DNA from: Brachionus plicatilis
Taxonomy: Eukaryota; Rotifera; Eurotatoria; Ploima; Brachionidae
Length of the DNA stretch: 64,000 nt
Direction of reading: 5' to 3'
Assembly: GCA_010279815.1 (NCBI GenBank)
Contig: QEOQ01000344.1
Location: 769,185 to 833,184 of the forward strand
Shown: in pieces, positions 10,956 through 22,715 of the stretch
How the letters are laid out: each line of letters begins with the position of its first letter
Position numbering within the stretch: the stretch's first letter is position 1
Translations under genes and position numbers: made by a program
The notes under the pieces: model-generated
Databases searched by the model: none
What the model was told of the DNA's origin: nothing
The model's input: only the letters and a program-made list of their open reading frames with translations

Positions 10956-11941
10956 ATTTTTTTTTTTAACAGTTTTTGAGGCTATTTAATTGAATTTTTT
11001 ATTTAACTTTTACACTTAGAATAAAGACAAAAATTAGAATAAAGGTTAATTTTAAATTTTTTAAATTTCGAATTTAGCTCCACAATTTTTCATTTTTTTT
11101 CCCAAATATTGAAATTATTCCAAGAGTAGAGTAGTCAAGAGTTTACGGTAATACTTTCTTTCTATTATCTTCTTATTATCAACGACATGGCTTAAGTAGT
11201 TGATAAAATAAGCCATGTCATTAATGGTTCAAGTTCTGAAACTTAAAAATTTTATATAATCTTGTCTTGTCTTTTTAATAAATATTGTCTTTTTTTATTT
11301 TTTTAATACTTGTGTATGCATAACTTTTAGAATTTACTATAAAAAAATAGTCTTGATTTGATTTACAAGATTTTCTTAAAGCAAATTCAAATGAAAAATA
11401 TTTAGAATTTATAAAAAAATTTTAAATTTATTATTAAAATATCTAATAAAAATTCAATTTTCTTTCAAAATTGCATTCGATTTAGAGTGCGTAAATTTTT
11501 TCGAAAATTAAATTAAAAAAAAACAAAAAGTTTTCTAATCCAAACTCAAGTTATGACTTTGCTTTATTTTCAAAATAAAGTTTTTAAGAAAATTTCAAAA
11601 ATGAATTGACACTTTTTATTCATTTAAGTCAAATATTGAAAAACTTAATAAAACTTAACTAGCATCATAATTTTTGTGTATTTTTTTGATATTCATCAAA
11701 AGCTAAATTTTAGCAAAAAACAATCAATTTTTTCTAATCACACTCAGTTTTTAGTTTTTTATCTTAATTGAACCTTTCCAAAAATTCAAATTGTAGTTAT
11801 GATTATTTATTTTTAAATATTTATTAAAATATTATGAGAATATTTTAAATCTGAAAGCTTTATTAAATTAAAATTTATAAAAATTATTTCCATTAAATTT
11901 AATATTTATGTATAACTTTAAAAAAAAATATTACAGAAAAG
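10956..11941. other. AT-rich spacer, no gene recognised
   Basis: Homopolymer-rich sequence. A short inverted pair around 11185-11225 (ACATGGCTT and its complement) is the only structure noticed. Confidence 0.35.
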
Positions 11942-12505
11942 TTATAATTCACTTTCACAATTTTCTCCAGTAAATCCGGTCTGGCATAGACATGTAAATT
12001 GGTCATCAATTTGTAAACAAGCTAATGTATTCTTCTCATTGCATGGGTTATTGTTGGAATCACATTTCTTTGTGTTACAAGTTCTTCCGTGGTAATCAGG
12101 TGGACAATTGCATTTTCCATCGTATTCCTCAGTTTGGTCGCAAGTCGCTCCATTTTTACATGGATTTAATTCACAAAATTTGTTTTTAATTTGGCAAAAT
12201 GTTCCAGTATAAGGTAATGGACAATTGCAAACGATCGCACCAGCATCTGTAGTTAAACAGTATCCATTATTTTTGCATGTTTTGTTAAACATGCATTTAG
12301 TTGGAATTTCGCACAAAACCCCTGTAAATCCTTCAGCACAATCGCAATAAGTAATATAAAGATCTGGATCTGGTCTAACACAAACTCCACCGTTTAAACA
12401 AGGCGATGCACTGCATAAAAATGGATTTGATTCTCTTTTTACAACAGACATGCATCCAGCATTATAATTCAAAATAAATGCTAAAAATAAATATAAGATT
12501 TTCAT
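11942..12505 (-). CDS. Secreted four-EGF-repeat protein (EGF cluster gene 1)
   Basis: A 187-residue single-exon protein. Residues 1-18 form a hydrophobic signal peptide. Four six-cysteine EGF modules follow with almost no linker: about 31-65 (CLNGG), 71-104 (CKNNG), 111-143 (CKNGATC) and 148-183. There is no transmembrane segment or other domain, so it is expected to be secreted. A stretch of about 100 bases around 12110-12212 encoding the third module is identical to the same module of the gene at 16762-17532, although the first module differs. That pattern suggests recent gene conversion. A TATAAAT lies roughly 90 bases upstream, without the GATATC motif of its relatives. The function, whether ligand or matrix component, is unknown. 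Confidence 0.8.
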   Translation of the reverse strand: MKILYLFLAFILNYNAGCMSVVKRESNPFLCSASPCLNGGVCVRPDPDLYITYCDCAEGFTGVLCEIPTKCMFNKTCKNNGYCLTTDAGAIVCNCPLPYTGTFCQIKNKFCELNPCKNGATCDQTEEYDGKCNCPPDYHGRTCNTKKCDSNNNPCNEKNTLACLQIDDQFTCLCQTGFTGENCESEL

Positions 12506-13190
12506 TGTTCTTTAAAAAAACTATATATTTTATTAATTAAATGCCTTTTTTAAAAATTTCGTTAAAATGTTGTATTGAAAAACCCAAATTTATAATGATT
12601 TTTAACTAGTATTCTATTTATGATGTAAATAGTGTTCAAAATCTAAATATTTAATGTTTTTTACCTTTTTAAATTTTATTTGACACCATAAATAAATCTA
12701 AAAAAAAAAACCTAAAGATTTTTTTCAATATTTCAGGTAAATATATTGTATTCAAAATTTTATCAATAATTTATTTAGTTAAAAATATTATCGTAAATGT
12801 CTCGATGAATTATCGTTGGGAGGATTGTTTTTTCTTTTTTTTTTACTAATTGGTAAATTTGACTTTTTTGTTTATTTTCAATATTTATAATTTTTTATTA
12901 ACAAAAAATTGAAAAATTGAAATTTATTGAATCCATTTTATAAATTAATAAGTTATTGGAATAGTGATATGACAAATTTTTTAAAGGAAAGAGTTTAATT
13001 TTCTTTTAATATTTTTATTTAGTAAAGAATCAAAAAATAATAATAACTGTTTGATTAATGTTAAAACAAAAATCAACAAATTTAAAGAATAATTCATTAT
13101 TAATGCATGTGTAATATTTAGATGACCTATCACTAAAATGATGATGGTATAAGATAGAAAAAAAATCTTAAGTTTAGGTTTTATAGCATT
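12506..13190. other. AT-rich intergenic region
   Basis: It contains the 5' flank of the EGF gene ending at 12505 and no further recognisable gene. Confidence 0.35.
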
Positions 13191-13600
13191 TTGAAGACTT
13201 TTTTAATGAATTACTCTTTATTTATTATATATCTAAAAACAATTTACAAGATTGTATGGTTTCTAATTCTGAAAACATATTTTGAAATATTTTTCCTAGA
13301 AAATATATCTCAAATGATTCGAATTAGCAGTGAAATGTGTAAGCCTGGAAAATTAAAATTGGGGCTAAAACTAAAGTAATAAGTTTTAGGTCCACTGCTT
13401 TTTCTTATTATTGTGCATGGTTTACCATTTTTATTCAAATATTTGAAAATCAAAATATTATTAGATGATAAAACACTAAGTTACTCTTGAAAAGATCTTT
13501 AAAGTGTTTTGTTGATTTTACAATTTTAGAAAATTTTAATAAATTGTGTAATTTTTATAAAATAGATATAAACTGGTCTAAGCATTAAAATTTTTAGATT
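13191..13600 (+). pseudogene. Decayed LINE reverse transcriptase (second family)
   Basis: One open stretch resembles the RT segment before the PQGS motif (LILKTYFEIFFLENISQMIR). Beyond its stop, 13385-13480 reads VLGPLLFLIIVHGLPF and then KILLDDKTL, the usual VLGPLLF...NDLP and ADDT blocks in damaged form. NFNKLCNFYKIDINWSK follows in another frame. Stops and frame changes make it a relic. It is not the family at 1772-5945. Confidence 0.6.
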
Positions 13601-14834
13601 AAAAAAATATTTGAAGCAGATAATTTTAATTAAATAAAATTCAAATATTAGTTTCAGCGTAGAATCACTTCCTTTTTAGATGTTTTTTTTTACAAATAGC
13701 TTTGCCTAAAATCTAAAAGAAAATTTAAATTATTAACAATTTTTTAATGAATTGAATTTATTTAAATGAAGAGTTGATCAATTTCTTGAGCAATTTACTC
13801 CAAGTTGTTGATTAACCTTGAAATTTAAATAATTAATTTCTAAAAAAAATATTTACTTAATTTTACCTGATTTCAGATATTTGAAAAAGAATCTTTATTG
13901 AAATTAATTGTTGTTGAATAAAATATTTGAAATTGACTAAAAATTTATTTTTAGAAAACAAAAAAAAAGGCAAATAAAAGACCTGAATTAAAAACAATTC
14001 TATTTTTATAGAAACGCAGTACCATTGGCTGCAAAGTTTTTATTATAAATTCCAAAAAAATCGAATTTAAGGTCTGATAATAACTTAAGAAGGAAACATA
14101 TAATTCGGCAATCTCTGCAAAACTCTGTTTATCTTCAAAGCACTAGATTTATTTGGAATATCATTAGAATTAAATTGCAGAGACTAAATTTGGATGGTAA
14201 AAAGTTTGTGTCAGCTAATACACTTTGCAGAACAATTTTTAAACTCATAGTAAAAAAGTTATTTATTTTAAAAAATTTTTATTTTTGTTCATTGTTCCAA
14301 AATTCACAATGCCATTTCAGTTTTTCTTCCAGTTCATCTTAGCCTGATGTAATTGATATCCAAAAAATTTGATAAAAATTCGTAATTAGCACACATTCCT
14401 TATCCTTTGAGAATTCCAAAAAAGTTCTTTTTGGAATGCCTCCAGTCTGTACAAGTCCATTTTTTAATCAATTAATTTTAGGAAAATATTCGTGAAATTC
14501 GATCTATCTTGGCCAGATTTTTCAAGTATGAAGTCAGTCTGAATAAAAAATTAATTTCTTTGATTTTTTTAATGTAACCGTGACTTAGAGTTTAAGGGCA
14601 TTTATGAAACACAGATTTTGGCTTGAATAAAAAATCAAGACCTAAATGAATTTTAAGTTAACATAATAGGATTTAATAAATTTGAGGGCTAATCAGCAGC
14701 GTAGTGTAATGAAATTTCGATAAATTGAATATTCAATTTTGTTAAAAATAAAATTAAGTTAAAAAATTTTTTTTTGACCTGGATGGGCTCAAAGGTTTCA
14801 TTAATTTGCCAAAGTATACTATGAATATATTTAT
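13600..14834. other. AT-rich region with possible further retroelement debris
   Basis: A plus-strand frame at about 14150-14340 is open but unrecognised. A minus-strand stretch near 14290-14450 has a faint resemblance to the linker between endonuclease and RT. Neither is firm. Confidence 0.25.
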
Positions 14835-15350
14835 TTATTTAATTCAAATTAACCTCCATTAGGAGAAGTAAAATAAAAATAAAAAGAAAGTAAAATTAAA
14901 TACAGATAAAAGTAAAAAAAGAAAAAGATACAGTTATTTATAGAAACATCCCTGGACCAGAAGGAGGGAACTGACTTAATTTGGTTTTATTAATTCATTT
15001 AGAAGTATTTGAAAAGATTTGAATCTTAAGTTATTCAAACAAAGCTCAATAGAGTCCGAGATTCCGTCACGTAAGTAAAAATGACGCTTAAGATCCAATT
15101 TAAGCTGACCAATACTATTTAGTATTGTATCGAGGTTTTTATTAGTGAACTGCATCAAACGCTTGAGATCATTACCAAAGGAGAGGGCAGAACAAATTTT
15201 GTTCATTGAAATGTTATTACATAAGTATTTAAATATTTGTGAAGATAAGTGGTTAAATCCAACTGAACTGATAAAGGACATCTTAGAAAAAAGATAAAGT
15301 TGTTCAATCTTAAAGAGTCTAAGAACTTTATTTATTTTTCTTATTAATTG
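14835..15350 (-). pseudogene. LINE C-terminal fragment and 3' tail (third family)
   Basis: From about 15345 the minus strand reads KVLRLFKIEQLYLFSKMSFI and then FIS-VGFNHLSSQIFKYLC, ending LLNELIKPN at 14976. This resembles the region after the RT domain of CR1/Jockey-like elements, where LRL-KI--L precedes a helical C-terminus. The 3' UTR follows, with a block containing ACTTCTCCTAATGGAGG and a tail of AAATA units at about 14830-14845. The 5' part is missing. Confidence 0.5.
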
Positions 15351-16761
15351 GTGTAATTCTAATAAAATTGTGGTAAAAAATGAAATTTTGGTGTAATTTA
15401 TTCAATATTTTGGGTTTATAATAAATATAATAAAAAGTCTCAAATCTGGGAAAAACGAAGGGTGGTATTTGGTCTGATAATTAATTCTTCAAAAACCACG
15501 GATAATTAAAATTATTCTATTGAATCGTGATTTACAGAGTGATTTTCTATTTTCTAAGATAAAAATTAATATGCGATATAAAGATTTATTAAATTAAGAT
15601 TTTAACCAACAAATATATAAAATATATCACAGCTTTGTCTACGCATATTTTTTTGGAGGCAACTTGAAGTTCATGGTCATGATCAAATGATCAAAACTTA
15701 ATTCATTAAAATCTTAATAAAAATGATGAAATTTGCTTTTTTAATTTTTTTAAACTAAACATAAGATGTTTACTATTTTAATTTTTAAAAAAAAAGCTTT
15801 TTTTTTCTAATTGACCTTTAATTGATTCTTCTAAAATCTTTATTTGAAAACTTTAAAGACAAATTTAAAATCGACATTAAGGTATCCAAATTATGACTTT
15901 AAATGATATTTTTATATTAATTAGAATATATTACGACGAAACAAAGTAAAATTTTGTATTGCAAAATTTCAAAATATTGATTAAGAAGTTTATTTTTACT
16001 TCAGATAAAAATTCATATAATTTTCTATTTAATTAAAGATTTAACAATTTATGTTTAATAAAGTTTAGTCATTTTTTATTAAAAAATTGATTAATAATAC
16101 TTTTTTATTAAACTCAAAAACTAAAAATTTTAATTTGAAATATAGATTTGATCATGAACTTCAATTTGCCTTTTTTGCAAACCCCGCTATAATAATGAAA
16201 TTTCCAATTATAAAACAGCTAAATTTATTCAATATTCATTTTCAGAGTTCAATCTCATACAATATTTCAAATAAATAGATATTATTTTATGTAGAATTTA
16301 GCACAAAAAGTGAATAGGCACCATTTATTTAGAATATTGCAGAAAATAAAAACAATTGGAACATTTTATTTAATTAAAATTATGAGTTAACATTTTTATA
16401 TTAAATGATTGATTTTTTAAATAGAAAAAAGATTTTTTTTTAATTTTTAATCTATCACCCTAGAAAATAAATATTCAGTTTTAAGACTGACGACTTATTT
16501 TTCCATTTCATAGCACTAATCTATGAAAAATTGACATAAATTTTGCCTTATTTTGCTTATTTTGGCTTGTATCTAAATCTTAATTTCTACTCTATTTTAT
16601 AAAACTTTTTTATTTTTCTCTTAATTTTACTATTTTTCCTATGAGACTTGAATTAATAAATAAAAAATAAATTAACATTTTATTAAATATTTTTTGCTAG
16701 ATATTTTTATTGTTTATTTTGGAAATGTTTTTTTGAAAAGAACCATTGTTAAAAAGAAAAA
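15351..16761. other. Long AT-rich intergenic region
   Basis: No convincing gene. The segment at about 15818-15900 recurs at 42460-42540 (shared TTGATTCTTCTAAAATCT-like core), so it is a low-copy dispersed repeat. The 3' flank of the next EGF gene (about 16690-16761) is conserved with those of the genes at 22071 and 26798. Confidence 0.4.
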
Positions 16762-17532
16762 TTAAATAAATATTTCACAAAAATCTCCACTATATCCTGG
16801 TCTGCATAAACATATTGTTTTATCATCAGTTTGTAAACAAGTTAATGCATTCTTGCAAGGATTTTTGTCAGTATCACATGGCTTTGTGTCACAAGTTCTT
16901 CCTTGGTAACCAGGTGGACAATTGCATTTTCCATCGTATTCCTCAGTTTGGTCGCAAGTCGCTCCATTTTTACATGGATTTAATTCACAAAATTTGTTTT
17001 TAATTTGGCAAAATGTTCCATTGTAAGGTAACGGACAATTACAAGTGATTGAACCAGCATCTGTGTAATAACAAATACCATTATTTCTACAAATATTCAT
17101 ATCAGAAGGACACATCTTTAGTTGAGATGATTTAGTAGTTGTACCTGTTGTTGTTCTAATTGTAGTCTCAGTTGCTGTTCCACTGGTTGATTCAGTGGTA
17201 GATTCTTTGTCTTCACAAAAAATTCCAAAATAACCTTGGACACATTGACAATAAGCCATGTTTCCAGATAGCTGCATACAACTGCCTCCATTTCTACATA
17301 ACCCGGTATCACAAATGCTGCTTGTAGTTGTGGTGGTCGGGATTGTTGTTGTTACTTGAGGAGCATTATTACACTTTTCACCAGTAAATCCGTTTATACA
17401 AACACAATATGCCAAATCTTTACTGATTTGGATACATTTACCACCATTTTGACAATCTGAGTCATCATTACAAGTAAATGCCGAATTCTGACCAAATGAC
17501 CATATAAGAGAAAAAAATATTAAAATCATCAT
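16762..17532 (-). CDS. Secreted five-EGF-repeat protein with Thr-rich linkers (EGF cluster gene 2)
   Basis: A 256-residue single-exon protein starting MMILIFFSLIWSFG, a signal peptide ending near residue 18. EGF modules lie at about 21-54 (CQNGG), 74-106 (CRNGG), 141-175, 182-214 (CKNGATC) and 219-252. The linkers at 57-72 and 109-138 are Thr/Ser-rich, as expected of O-glycosylated mucin-like spacers. There is no transmembrane segment. The two-module-plus-linker layout is shared with the gene at 26798-27406, and the last three modules with 22071-22514. The start is supported by the signal peptide and by a shared promoter module at 17585-17620. It is expected to be extracellular; the partner is unknown. 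Confidence 0.85.
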   Translation of the reverse strand: MMILIFFSLIWSFGQNSAFTCNDDSDCQNGGKCIQISKDLAYCVCINGFTGEKCNNAPQVTTTIPTTTTTSSICDTGLCRNGGSCMQLSGNMAYCQCVQGYFGIFCEDKESTTESTSGTATETTIRTTTGTTTKSSQLKMCPSDMNICRNNGICYYTDAGSITCNCPLPYNGTFCQIKNKFCELNPCKNGATCDQTEEYDGKCNCPPGYQGRTCDTKPCDTDKNPCKNALTCLQTDDKTICLCRPGYSGDFCEIFI

Positions 17533-17584
17533 TTTTTAAAGAATAAATAGAAATAACAAAAACTCTTGAAAATTATTTACTTAG

Positions 17585-17620
17585 ATTTATACTTAGCCTA
17601 ATAGATATCAAATTGCATAC
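17585..17620 (-). promoter_or_regulatory. Shared EGF-family core promoter (GATATC motif + TATA box)
   Basis: On the minus strand GTATGCAATTTGATATC (17620-17604) is followed 12 bases later by TATAAAT (17591-17585), about 55 bases before the ATG at 17532. The same pair precedes three other EGF genes. Confidence 0.65.
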
Positions 17621-18433
17621 TTTTCTTTAAAAACGATCACATCTTAATTCAAAACCTCTATTATTTTTTTAAATTTTATTTTATTTTTTGAAGTGATTTT
17701 AGCCAAAAAAAATAAAAGGTAGTTGTTTCAGTGAAATTTTTGAATATTTGAAATTCAAAACTGTTTAAATTATTTTAAGATAAAATATTTTAAAAGATTA
17801 GTTTAAGGTATAGTTTAACAGATTAAATTAATAAAGAACTAAAAAATTTATTTTAAGATTTTCATTCTCAAAATTTCATCAATAATTATTTAAAACCTAC
17901 AGAATAGAAATATCAAATACATTATAATTTCTAATTAAATAAGATTTTTTTTATAAAGCATCTATTAGAATCTTCCGTCTTCCATTTAAAATGATTAAAT
18001 TATATAATTTAATAACAAATAATCTGATTGATTAAATTTTAAAATTTTAAATGAAAATAATTGATTTTTTTTTATTCAATAAGCTTTTTGACTATATGAC
18101 CTTCTTTTATTATCTTTTATCTAGATTTATGACTGTAATAAAATTTAAATAATTAAAAAATATATAAAAATATTTAAAATAATAATTTTATGAAAATGCC
18201 TAAGTTTTAAAGTTATCAGTTTTGATAATCTTTTTGTTGATAATCACTCCAGTGACTAATAATGAACCGGTTTAATCCATATTTAAAATTTATTTAATAA
18301 AAAATCCTTTATGGAGAACTTACACCTAGAGTTTGCTGAATAAATTTATTGATTTCAAAAATTACGCAGGATTTTGCAATGATAAAAAAAATTAAATATA
18401 AAAGAAAATTATTTTTTAAAAAAAATTTCGAAT
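17621..18433. other. AT-rich spacer
   Basis: No gene seen. It separates an EGF gene from its inverted partial copy at 18434. Confidence 0.35.
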
Positions 18434-18595
18434 CAGAATTCGGCATTTACTTGTAATGATGACTCAGATTGTCAAAATGGAGGTAAATGTATCCAAATCA
18501 GTAAAGATTTGGCATATTGTGTTTGTATAAACGGATTTACTGGTGAAAAGTGTAATAATGCTCCTCAAGTAACAACAACAGTCCCAAGCATAATT
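18434..18595 (+). pseudogene. EGF gene fragment, inverted partial copy of 16762-17532
   Basis: Nearly identical to residues 15-63 of the gene at 16762-17532: it starts within the signal peptide (NSAFT), covers the entire first EGF module (CNDDSDC ... GEKCNN) and ends in the first Thr-rich linker (QVTTTVP). There is no start codon context or signal peptide, and the sequence then turns into unrelated AT-rich DNA. It is an inverted duplication fragment lying 0.9 kb from its source. Confidence 0.8.
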
Positions 18596-18849
18596 GGCCA
18601 AGTCTTTAATTTATTTTACGAAATAAAAGACAATATTTATAGAGGGTCCAAAAAACCCTTCCAAGGGTTTAACTTCCTTTTTTTTAAGCGTGAAAATAAA
18701 ATTATTTTGTAATCAAAATTAATTATTTATAATATTTTTTAATTTTAATTTTGATGGAAAAAAATTTTTCAAAAAAGATTCAATTTTTGGAACAATAAGC
18801 AAAAGAAGTACCAAAAAGGGTCGAAAAAACCCCTCCGATTTTAGAGTGT

Positions 18850-19015
18850 TAATTTCTTACACCAAACGATTTATGTAAGCAAAAAACTTGCCTTTGGCCC
18901 AAAGAATATAGCATTTTTCTAAGCTTAATATTAAAGATGATATTTTTCTCTGAAAATTAATCGTATACAAATGGAACATTTAACTTATAATAAAGTTAAA
19001 AGCTTAAATTACATA
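18850..19015. repeat. Dispersed repeat, copy 1 (copy 2 at 23582-23741)
   Basis: About 165 bases beginning TTTCTTACACCAAACGATTT and ending near AGCTTAAATTACATATT match 23582-23741 closely. In copy 1 a segment with repeated CAAGTC words follows at 19060-19095, and similar words occur near 23865 and 56412. The class is unknown. Confidence 0.65.
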
Positions 19016-19095
19016 TTAGTTTAAGGATATGTCTTAAGTTAGTCTTAAGCAGAGTTGTTTAAAAGTCACAAGTTTCAAGTCAAGTCCAAGTCCGG

Positions 19096-20095
19096 ATTTT
19101 TTTTAATTTTCTTTCAAAAGTCCAGACTTAAAAATTTTGAATACTGAAGAAGAATTGTGAAGACATTTATCGTGAAGAATTTTTGAAAAATTTATTTTGA
19201 AAAAACATTATATCACATGATCAATTTATATCGTAACCAAAAATATTTCGAATAATAAAAAAATATTAAAAAGAATTAATTAATTTTTTCTATTAGTCAA
19301 AAAATTATATTTATTCAAGCAGATATTTAAAATTGATATTTAACTTTTTTTTTTTTAATTATTTTTATAAAAGAAATTTAACTTAAAAGAACTGATTTAA
19401 AAAACATTTATTTTGGAAAAATATTTTAAAAACGCTGATGAACAACGGCGTTCTTTGAGCCTTTTTTCCCAGCTTTTTATTACGGGTGTTAAAAAAAGAA
19501 TGTTCAAAATTTTGACAAGTAAAAAAAATATGTTTCTAATCACTGCATTTATCCAAATTTTGCTCAAACATTTAATGGACTTTAAGAATTAAGAATATTA
19601 AATAATTTAGTTGTCCATGATTTAATAAAAGAAAAGGGCCACCTAGAGCAATTTTACCTGTAATTCAAACCTGTCCTCTAATTTTCATTAGGAAAATATT
19701 TACGTCAAATACCTTATTTTAAAGAGTAATAAAAACGGTTAAAATGAGCTCCTCATAATTTTTTTCTGTCATATCTTTAAAAAGTTAATTTGTTCTTTTT
19801 TTTATTTTAATTTTTAAAAATTAACCAAGATTATTTGTTATTTTATTGAGGAAGACTTAAATAAGTGGAAGACGAAAGATTTAATAAACTTCAGAGCCCA
19901 TTTAGGGAGATAATAAATAAAATTTTTAAAAGGACTGAATCCCTTTCATGTTACTTTATATATTTAAATAAAAAAATTTAGCAAATAAATTTAAAAGGAA
20001 TTAAAATTTTATTCAGTAAAATTTTTAGTTAGCAATTTTTTAACTAAAGATTAAAAAATTTATTTAAATCTTCATTTTATTTTGTCTTGAAAAAA
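19096..20095. other. AT-rich intergenic region
   Basis: No open frame of note. Nothing recognised beyond the end of the repeat above. Confidence 0.35.
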
Positions 20096-20551
20096 TTATT
20101 TAGTTAAAAGAATATCACATTTTTCTCCTGTGTATCCATTGAAGCAAAAACAACTTTTTTCGCCTCCAATTTCTAAACACGACCCATATAAGCAATAGTC
20201 ACTATTACAATCTCTAAAGTCACATGTTTTCCCAAAATGACCTTCTGCACATAAACATTCTCCATCAGTTTCATCTCCTTCTTTAACGATACATGTACCT
20301 CCATTTTTACATGGTTTTAAATCACAAAATTTATTTTTATTTTCACAAAATACTCCAGTATAAGGTAATTGACATCTACAAAGAATTGAAACATCTGTGA
20401 ATAAACAAATACCATCATTTTGACAAACTTTGAATTCAGGAGGACAGTTCTTTAGCTGGGCATTACTCTCAATTGGTTGTGATTCGCTAGAAACGATAAA
20501 CAAATTCTTGCCAAAAGACCATGTAAGAAGAAAAAATGCTAAAACAATCAT
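20096..20551 (-). CDS. Secreted three-EGF-repeat protein (EGF cluster gene 3)
   Basis: A 151-residue single-exon protein. The signal peptide MIVLAFFLLTWSFG is followed by a short polar stretch and EGF modules at about 36-69, 76-110 (CKNGGTC) and 115-145. The third module is compact (CNSDYCLYGSC). The N-terminal 35 residues are almost the same as in the gene at 22071, but the modules are more diverged, so this is an older duplicate or one whose N-terminus was exchanged. It has the shared upstream promoter module. It is expected to be secreted; the role is unknown. Confidence 0.82.
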   Translation of the reverse strand: MIVLAFFLLTWSFGKNLFIVSSESQPIESNAQLKNCPPEFKVCQNDGICLFTDVSILCRCQLPYTGVFCENKNKFCDLKPCKNGGTCIVKEGDETDGECLCAEGHFGKTCDFRDCNSDYCLYGSCLEIGGEKSCFCFNGYTGEKCDILLTK

Positions 20552-20595
20552 TATTTAAAGCCTTAATAGAAAAAATAGCAATTTTTCTTTTTTGG

Positions 20596-20631
20596 ATTTA
20601 TACTAGACTTAACAGATATCAAATTGCATAC
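20596..20631 (-). promoter_or_regulatory. Shared EGF-family core promoter
   Basis: GTATGCAATTTGATATC (20631-20615) and TATAAAT (20602-20596) on the minus strand, about 45 bases before the ATG at 20551. Confidence 0.65.
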
Positions 20632-21654
20632 TTCTATTTGAAATAAAAATCACTTCTTTAATTAAAAACGATGAATACTAGAAATCGAATTAATAGATTG
20701 ATACAACAACAAAAATTTACTAAAATAAAGTAAAAGCTTCTTTCTATAGAATTTGTCTAATATATTTGGACTAAATAATGAAAAAGAAATTTGACACTTT
20801 TTATATTTTATAAGAAAATTTTCTTTAAAAAGATTAGTTAGAGACCTTGTCAGTTAGAGATATGTTAGACAAAATCGAAAAAATCTTTCAGAATTTCGTT
20901 TCATTATTAATTCATTTACAGCAGTTAATAAAACTATTTATCATTAAGTTAACTACAATTAAGCAATTGTGCTATTAACTTCCGATTGGAACTAGACAAA
21001 ATTGAGTTTGGAAATTGATTCTGATTTTTTGTATTGATCTTCAATCATTTGAAATAATCTTAGATTACAGATCAAACGAATAAAGAGTTAGGTTATCAAA
21101 TTTCTTCGAAAACTTAAGACAGAAAAAGTGTTTTATTTGTGATATCATTTTTCCATGTAAAAAAAATGGTCAACTCATTAGACAGTTTTAAATACAGTAA
21201 GTGAGTTATAAACTCTCAGACCACACAGAAAATGTTAAAGTCCTTGATTATTGTTGATTTGGGAAATGAGACAGAGTATTGTTTCATAGAAAAATCAAAT
21301 AAAAAATCTTAACATTTTACTTTTTACATTTTTAATTTTTATACATCGCCAGAATTGGTACAAAATGAAATAAATAATAATAATAATAATAAAAAAACTT
21401 GAATATTAAAAGCTATCGGAATTTAAAACATCTTTTTTGTTTAGGGTCCATTCTTTTTTATTGAAACAAATAATTTTGACGATTTTACCTACTTAATTTT
21501 GTTTAAAAGCTTCATAAAATAGTCTTTATTTATATTTCAATTTTTTAATTAAAATAAAATGAAATTCTTTGAACTAATTTTAGATCCTAAAAATTTCCAA
21601 ATATCTCTGCAATAGGGAATAAATGGTTAAAACTCTTTCATTATAAAAAATAGG
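20632..21654. other. AT-rich intergenic region
   Basis: No gene. A short AATAAT microsatellite lies at about 21372-21392, following GCCAGAATTGGTACAAAATG; this could be the tail of a retroelement 3' end, but nothing upstream supports it. Confidence 0.3.
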
Positions 21655-21806
21655 GGTACCAGTTTAAATAGGCTAATAAAAGTGATGAAGATGACCAACT
21701 CGATGCAAGAACCTATGTGTGAGGTCGGAGCCGTTGCTCAAAAGGTACAGAATAAGGAGATGAGCACCTCCCCAGTATCCACTAGGATAGAAAGGGACAT
21801 ATTATT
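21655..21806 (+). other. GC-richer insert at an EGF duplication boundary, possible retroelement 3' end
   Basis: About 150 bases noticeably richer in G/C than their surroundings, ending GGGACATATTATTATA. The inverted duplication shared with 26690-27668 begins right after it (ATAAATTGTAAACC). The position and the short ATT tail suggest an inserted retroelement 3' end, but no family was recognised. Confidence 0.3.
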
Positions 21807-21996
21807 ATAAATTGTAAACCAAAAGTGATTAGTTTTTAATGATCATTAACTTTGAGTATCAAGTTATCTAATTATATTTCAAAAAAAAGCTCGATTCGAA
21901 TAATAGAATATTTTATTAAATCATTTTGTGTATAAAATAAATTTAAACAATCACATATTATTTGAATTTGAGTCGTGATATTTTTTTTAAAGAGAA

Positions 21997-22032
21997 GTAT
22001 GAAATTTGATATCATTAAATCAAAGTATAAAT
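21997..22032 (+). promoter_or_regulatory. Shared EGF-family core promoter
   Basis: GTATGAAATTTGATATC (21997-22013) then TATAAAT (22026-22032), 39 bases before the ATG at 22071. Confidence 0.65.
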
Positions 22033-22070
22033 CAAAGTAATTTTTTGTTGTTTCTATTAAGCTTTAAAAA

Positions 22071-22514
22071 ATGATTGTTTTAGCATTTTTTCTTCTTACA
22101 TGGTCTTTTGGCAAGAATTTGGTTATCGTTTCCAGCGAATCACAATCAATTGAGAGTAATGCTCAGCTAAAGAATTGTCCTTCTGATTTGAATATTTGTA
22201 GAAATAATGGTATTTGTTATTACACAGATGCTGGTTCAATCTCCTGTAATTGTCCTTTACCATATACTGGAGTATTCTGCCAGAATGGAAATAAATTTTG
22301 TGATTTAAATCCATGTAAAAATGGAGCCACTTGTGAACAAACTGAAGGAGTCGATGGAAAATGCATTTGTCCACCTGGTTACCAAGGAAGAACTTGTGAC
22401 ACAAAGCCATGTGATCTTTGCAAGAATGCATTAACTTGTTTACAAACTGATGATAAATTTGTATGCTTATGCAGACCAGGATATAGTGGAGATTACTGTG
22501 AAATATCATTTTAA
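22071..22514 (+). CDS. Secreted three-EGF-repeat protein (EGF cluster gene 4)
   Basis: A 147-residue single-exon protein with signal peptide MIVLAFFLLTWSFG and EGF modules at about 36-70 (CRNNGIC), 77-109 (CKNGATC) and 114-143. The last module has a shortened first loop (CDLCKNALTC against CDADKNPCKNAFTC in the gene at 26798), which may alter its fold. The gene and its flanks (about 21815-22640) are an inverted duplicate of 26690-27668, but the first EGF module and Thr-rich linker of that copy are absent here. The 3' flank has AATAAA-like signals shared with its relatives. Confidence 0.85.
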   Translation: MIVLAFFLLTWSFGKNLVIVSSESQSIESNAQLKNCPSDLNICRNNGICYYTDAGSISCNCPLPYTGVFCQNGNKFCDLNPCKNGATCEQTEGVDGKCICPPGYQGRTCDTKPCDLCKNALTCLQTDDKFVCLCRPGYSGDYCEISF

Positions 22515-22715
22515 TTTTCATTTCTAACAATGGTTCTTTTCAAAAAAACATATCCAAAATAAACAATAAAAATATGTAGCAAAAAATTCAATAAAATATT
22601 AACAAGTATTTAGAAAAAAAACTTTTCATAGAGGATTAATTATTTTATTTATTCGTTGTTTGAAAAATCAAATTTAAAAATTATTTTTTAGCAATCAAAT
22701 AAAATTGGGTCTTTC

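Noticed and set aside
21700..21790. tRNA-like GC-richer segment
   Set aside because: No A box/B box pair and no cloverleaf could be drawn.
22123..22530. 135-codon frame opposite EGF gene 4 (and similar ones opposite the other EGF genes)
   Set aside because: Antisense shadow of Cys-rich codons (TGT/TGC); no motif, no start context.
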